Below, in pieces: positions 60,954 through 64,000 of a DNA stretch of 64,000 nt. Below the pieces are notes generated by a model. It was not told where the DNA came from. It made no database searches and saw only the letters and a list, made by a program, of their open reading frames with translations. Every line of letters begins with the position of its first letter. Position 1 is the stretch's first letter. The stretch lies in the NCBI RefSeq assembly GCF_002894645.1, contig NZ_NCQY01000023.1:225236-289235 (forward strand). Direction: 5' to 3'. The DNA is from Salinibacter altiplanensis. Lineage in GTDB: Bacteria; Bacteroidota; Rhodothermia; Rhodothermales; Salinibacteraceae. Made by a program: the position numbers and the translations under genes.

Positions 60954-62426
60954 CTACTCCGCGACGGCCTCCTCCGGTCTCGCCTCGTAGTTTGCGAAGT
61001 GGTCGTTCACGTACGTGACCGAACGCCCGGCCCGCGCCAGGTACGAGGACGCCGCCGCCGCACGCGCCCCGCTGCCGCAGTGGACCAGCATCGTTTTGCC
61101 CTCCGGCAGGTCCGACTCGTACTCCGGCATGCGGGTGTAGGAGGCGTTGAGGGCGCCGTCTACGTGCCCCGCCTCGTACTCCGAGCGGTAGCGTACGTCC
61201 AGCACGACCGTATCCTCGTCCGGCAGCTCAGCGTCGACGTCGTCGAAGGTAATCTCGTCGATGGTCTCGCTCGGGCCGCCCGCCTCGAAGGAGCGCCGAA
61301 GCGTGTCGATCTCCGCAAAACCGGCGACGTTGTCATACCCAATCCGCACCAGGTCGCGGACGGCCCCCTCCACGTCCTCCTCATCTGTGACCAGCACAAT
61401 GGGCGTCGTCTCGTCCTCCACGAGCGACCCGACCACCGCGCTGAAAGTGTCGTTCATCGGCGCGTAGAGGCTGCCGGGAATGTGGCGGGCCATGTAGGCG
61501 GACCGGTCGGTTCGCGTGTCGATAATGAGACGATCTTCCTCGGCCGCGGCCTCCCGGGCCTCGGCAAGCGTCTTCAGCTCACCTGCCGTCAGCTCGCGGG
61601 GGGACGGCAGCGATCCCAGCACCGGCATCCCCTCTTTGTTGTCCCGCTTCATGCGGGCGAAATACATCTGCGGCTCGGGCTGCCCCTCCAGGATCGCCTC
61701 CACGAACGCGTCTTCGCCCATCCGGGCCGCCTCGATCATCGGGTTGAACTGCTTCTCGTAGCCGACGGTCGACTGTGGCACCGCGCCCAGCGCCTTCCCG
61801 CAGGCCGACCCAGCCCCGTGGGCGGGCCACACCTGCAGGTGATCGGGGAGATCAAGAAAGCGCTGCACGGACGCATGGAGCGAGCGCGCCGAGGGCTCCA
61901 TCGCCCCCTCCACCTGCGCGGCCGACTCCAGAAGGTCCGGCCGCCCGAGGTCGCCGACGAACACGAAGTCGCCGGTGAGGAGGCCCATCGGTTCGTCCGC
62001 GCCCCCGCCCCGGTCCGTCACGAGAAAGGACAGATGCTCCGGGGTATGCCCGGGCGTGTGGAGGACTTCGAGTTCGACATTGCCCACGTGGAACGTGTCC
62101 CCGTCGTGCAGCCACGTCACGTCGTAGTCTCTCCCGGTCTCGGTGGGGCCTTGGGCCCACTCGTACCTCCAGTTCTCGCCGCCCTCATCCGAGAGGTAGA
62201 GCGACGCGCCGGTGCGCTCGGCCATCTCGCGGGCGCCGGACAGAAAGTCGGCATGGATGTGGGTCTCGGTGACGGCAACAATCTCGATCCCTTCCGCCTC
62301 GGCGAGGGCCAGGTACCGGTCGATGTCCCGTTCCGGATCGACCAGGAGCGCCTCGCCGGTCTCTTGACAGCCGATGAGATAGGCGTACTGCGCGAGCTTC
62401 TCGTCGTTGATCTGTCGGAATAACAC
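60954..62426 (-). CDS. Persulfide dioxygenase (ETHE1-like) fused to two rhodanese domains
   Basis: This enzyme type oxidises glutathione persulfide to sulfite, then transfers sulfur through rhodanese. The protein has 490 residues from a GTG at 62426 (VLFRQINDEKLAQYAYLIGC), preferred over the longer frame because the family starts with this strand. The metallo-beta-lactamase domain (about 1-245) has THIHADFLSG for HxHxD, LHTPGHTPEHLSFL and LTGDFVFVGDLGRPDL. Rhodanese 1 (about 270-365) lacks the active Cys (VLVTDEEDV). Rhodanese 2 (about 385-490) has the catalytic loop HCGSGAR. Inverted repeats upstream suggest repression. A TauE/SafE permease gene follows. Confidence 0.92.
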   Translation of the reverse strand: MLFRQINDEKLAQYAYLIGCQETGEALLVDPERDIDRYLALAEAEGIEIVAVTETHIHADFLSGAREMAERTGASLYLSDEGGENWRYEWAQGPTETGRDYDVTWLHDGDTFHVGNVELEVLHTPGHTPEHLSFLVTDRGGGADEPMGLLTGDFVFVGDLGRPDLLESAAQVEGAMEPSARSLHASVQRFLDLPDHLQVWPAHGAGSACGKALGAVPQSTVGYEKQFNPMIEAARMGEDAFVEAILEGQPEPQMYFARMKRDNKEGMPVLGSLPSPRELTAGELKTLAEAREAAAEEDRLIIDTRTDRSAYMARHIPGSLYAPMNDTFSAVVGSLVEDETTPIVLVTDEEDVEGAVRDLVRIGYDNVAGFAEIDTLRRSFEAGGPSETIDEITFDDVDAELPDEDTVVLDVRYRSEYEAGHVDGALNASYTRMPEYESDLPEGKTMLVHCGSGARAAAASSYLARAGRSVTYVNDHFANYEARPEEAVAE

Positions 62427-62583
62427 GGTCCTAGCGGGTTGAGTGCAGGGAAAACAAGAAATTCTCGAACGGGAAACATCGTACATTCCACCTACTGCAA
62501 GCACAACCAGACGTCGGAAAGTGCGATCAGAGGCCGGCGCCTCCAGCGTGGCACAGAAACGCCGATGTGAAGAAGTACGATTG

Positions 62584-62601
62584 TGAGTGATTGATCACTC
62601 A
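62584..62601. promoter_or_regulatory. Palindromic operator candidate 1
   Basis: TGAGTGATTGATCACTCA: arms TGAGTGAT and ATCACTCA pair perfectly around a 2-nt centre. Such 18-bp dyads are typical of TetR-like or ArsR-like dimer sites. It lies 158 nt upstream of the GTG start of the persulfide dioxygenase gene. No regulator gene is adjacent in the window. Confidence 0.5.
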
Positions 62602-62724
62602 TTACCACGTTCGTCCTCACACACTGTTCTCTCGGACTCCTTCTTCATCGGAGACTGACGGGGGCGCAGAAAAATGAAACTCCAGAAAAACAGTGAACTT
62701 CCGAGGGGGGAGACGAGACGACTG

Positions 62725-62742
62725 TAAGTGATCGTGCACTCA
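62725..62742. promoter_or_regulatory. Palindromic operator candidate 2
   Basis: TAAGTGATCGTGCACTCA resembles candidate 1 at 13 to 14 of 18 positions but is a less perfect dyad. The two sites are 141 bp apart, close to 13 helical turns. Together they may bind one regulator. Confidence 0.35.
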
Positions 62743-62786
62743 CAACCCGACAAATGTCCAAGATGCCGCTTCCTCATGACCTACAC

Positions 62787-62905
62787 CTAGAACCTGTTTC
62801 AATTTCTGTCTCGGGGCGCACCACGACAGCCCTCGACCATGCGCCGATTTTCGACTCCTCGATGCTCGCTCTCCCATCCGATCCAAAACCAACACAGGTT
62901 CCTAG
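62787..62905. repeat. Dispersed repeat, copy C, with terminal inverted repeats
   Basis: This 119-bp copy has the clearest ends: CTAGAACCTGT (62787-62797) and ACAGGTTCCTAG (62894-62905) are inverted repeats with one extra base. It aligns with copy A at both ends (TTTC-TGTCTCG left; GATTTTCGACTCCTCGATGC right) and with copy B in the middle (CCCTCGACCATG). It lacks about 40 bp that carry the central hairpin of copies A and B, so it is a deleted derivative. Confidence 0.75.
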
Positions 62906-63071
62906 AGACGATCCGTATAAGATCAGGCGCTCTGGGCGAGAGCGGTGGATCTCTCGAAGGTGCTCGGCGGTCCAGCGCAGGGGCGTGCGGAGATCTGATG
63001 GAGCGCGGCGGCGAGAATACGCAGCCCGATCGGGGAATCTGTGTCGAGCGCGCCCCGATGAAATACCGCTC

Positions 63072-63345
63072 CTACACCGCCATGGGGGAGCCGCACGACG
63101 CCTTCGACTTGGTGAAGCGGCCCGGCGACGTGCCGATCGGTCTTCCGGTCGCCCCCGTTCTCCGGAAGCAGTCTCCAGCGTCGAACTGGCAAACCGCCGA
63201 GACGCGAGCAAATGCATGCGTCATCCCGCCGATGATCGCCCGATCGCGCAACCGAGGTAGACCCTGCTTCTCCTCAACGATCATGTCGAGACGCTTCCGT
63301 GCCTCTTTGGCCGTCAGGGCGGGGGGCTTGTCCCCGTCAGTTTGA
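63072..63345 (-). pseudogene. Tyrosine recombinase/integrase remnant
   Basis: Read on the minus strand, the segment gives KPPALTAKEARKRLDMIVEE, then LRDRAIIGGMTHAFARVSAV and CQFDAGD. This is the start of the catalytic domain of tyrosine-type integrases, where the Arg of FARVSAV-like blocks is the first catalytic Arg. After about 63140 the homology seems to continue in another frame (RWRLLPENGGDRK, resembling R-W-x-x-L-x-E-K-G-G-K), so a frameshift is likely. The N-terminus, the His-x-x-Arg box and the Tyr nucleophile are not seen. The right end of the frame has no start codon. It is a fragment, not a working gene. Confidence 0.6.
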
Positions 63346-63557
63346 AGACTCAGGAATCAGATCGGCCATGACGGACAGCAAACCGGTGGAATGTTGGTCG
63401 AGGAGCTCTGAGGCGTGTGCCTGCCGCGCCCCCAGCGGCCTGCTCGGAAAGATCCTCCGCCCCGTGGGTACATGGCACACACAGTCGGTAGGTTTGCCGC
63501 CTGCTCAGAACTGTTCTTCTCGACAGCTTCCCCAAGATCCCCAAGAGAGGTCCGCCC
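63346..63557. other. Spacer between two decayed genes
   Basis: About 210 nt without a recognisable gene, between the recombinase remnant and the broken nucleotidyltransferase. The open frames here are not protein-like. Confidence 0.35.
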
Positions 63558-63878
63558 ATGCGAGAGGAAATCGTCTCCATTCCTCCGGATCTCCGTGAGC
63601 CCCTGCGTTCGGCCCAATAGCGACGTGGATCTTCTCGTCGTGCTGGAGGGCCCGGTCACCTCCATCGAAGAAGCGAAGCGCACAAGTCGAGTCGCGATGA
63701 GGGCCACGGCCTCCCGGAATACGGCCCTTTCTTGCGTCCACATGAGCGAGGAAGAGGTTTCCAGGGGCGGCAGTCCGCTTGTCTGGTTGCCCGAGAGGAC
63801 GGCACCGACCTCTCGGGGCTTTTCGCCAGGAGCGCTTCGCTCACCTCTGCGTCCACGTCGCATCGACACGGACGATGA
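63558..63878 (+). pseudogene. Broken MNT-type nucleotidyltransferase (HEPN/MNT system)
   Basis: From the ATG at 63558 the frame reads MREEIVSIPPDLREPLRSAQ, then TAG (63618-63620). In another frame the conserved strand PNSDVDLLVVLEGPVTSIEE follows at once, continuing AKRTSRVAMRAT and SCVHMSEEEVSRG. The catalytic GSxARG region that normally lies between the two parts is missing, as if deleted between short GGCCC repeats. Near 63785 the frame shifts again to REDGTDLSGLFARSAS and ends at TGA 63876-63878. With two lesions and no catalytic loop this is a dead MNT gene. The TGA overlaps the next ATG (ATGA). Confidence 0.65.
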
Positions 63879-64000
63879 GCTCAAAGGGCGCGTCAGAATC
63901 GGAAGGCCCGTCAGATCCTGAGGAGGCTGTCCGGGTGCTACGGGAAAAAGCCCGGGCTGCACTTTCAGCCGAAGACGCCCCCCCCCAACACCCCCCCCTC
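63875..64000 (+). CDS. Possible HEPN-domain partner, truncated by the window edge
   Basis: An ATG at 63875 overlaps the TGA of the MNT reading frame (ATGA), an arrangement common in MNT-HEPN pairs. The visible 42 residues read MSSKGASESEGPSDPEEAVR, then VLREKARAALSAEDAPPQ, a charged helical start that would suit a HEPN protein. The run of eight to nine C near 63980 may shift the frame. The call rests mainly on position, so it is tentative. Confidence 0.35.
   Translation, partial: MSSKGASESEGPSDPEEAVRVLREKARAALSAEDAPPQHPPL

Larger units (their letters stand above)
62427..62786. other. Control region upstream of the persulfide dioxygenase gene
   Basis: About 360 nt with no gene. It contains two palindromes with related sequence (62584-62601 and 62725-62742). 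The short frames in it are not protein-like. Confidence 0.5.

Noticed and set aside
60534..62423. A 629-residue plus-strand frame over the persulfide dioxygenase gene
   Set aside because: It is antisense to a gene with intact metal-binding and rhodanese motifs; its own composition is His/Arg/Gly-rich with no domain.
63357..63962. A 201-residue minus-strand frame at the right end
   Set aside because: It is the reverse of the broken MNT gene and is Ser/Arg/Pro-rich with no domain.

Overview
The window reads as the chromosome of a halophilic Bacteroidota/Rhodothermota bacterium of the Salinibacter type. The DNA is GC-rich, most predicted proteins are strongly acidic, there is a SusC/SusD pair, a DUF4295-type small protein follows bL33, RpoZ is of the Bacteroidota type, and uS2 carries a long Asp/Glu-rich N-terminal extension. 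The species name is an inference; the phylum-level placement is well supported.

Layout. (1) 1-5.3 kb: the 3' part of a SusC/RagA TonB-dependent receptor, a SusD lipoprotein and a secreted endonuclease/exonuclease/phosphatase, which together look like a nutrient-scavenging cluster. (2) 5.3-11 kb: small hypothetical genes, an unknown three-gene operon (7.0-8.6 kb), a glyoxalase-fold dioxygenase and a GvpU-like protein. (3) 11.7-14.5 kb: dnaA and dnaN. (4) 14.6-22 kb: a sigma factor with a membrane partner, an SCO1-like copper chaperone, a short-chain dehydrogenase, rpe, a CsoR-type regulator and unknown genes. (5) 22.1-24.4 kb: the SRP RNA, yajC, a RibBA-like protein with a degenerate RibA half, and a small membrane protein. 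(6) 24.4-24.9 kb: an AT-rich cluster of DnaA boxes, the probable oriC, about 10 kb from dnaA-dnaN, followed by comEC. (7) 27.7-34.6 kb: nusB, a metallophosphoesterase, ychF, a lipoprotein, a LolC/E permease, phosphosulfolactate synthase, L28, L33, a DUF4295-like protein and three tRNAs. (8) 34.7-45.4 kb on the minus strand: rplM-rpsI-rpsB-tsf-pyrH-frr, tRNA-Ser, yicC-gmk-rpoZ-coaBC, a family-4-like uracil-DNA glycosylase without cysteines, and dnaB. (9) 45.7-53.5 kb: DUF177-rpmF-plsX-fabH-fabD-lipoprotein-fabG and a DEAD-box helicase. (10) 53.6-62.4 kb: small membrane proteins, DoxX, an M29 aminopeptidase, a PKD/SPOR outer-membrane protein, a membrane-protein pseudogene with two internal TAG codons, TauE/SafE and a persulfide-dioxygenase/rhodanese fusion. 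(11) 62.6-64 kb: degraded accessory DNA with a MITE-like repeat, a tyrosine-recombinase remnant and a broken MNT nucleotidyltransferase followed by the start of a possible HEPN partner.

Most of the window is core replication, translation, lipid and nucleotide metabolism. The less expected signals are the DnaA-box cluster away from dnaA, a dispersed repeat of about 161 bp with inverted ends in three copies, an Fe-S-less UDG, the RibBX-like enzyme, and two decayed loci at the right end. I found no rRNA, CRISPR array or intact transposase.
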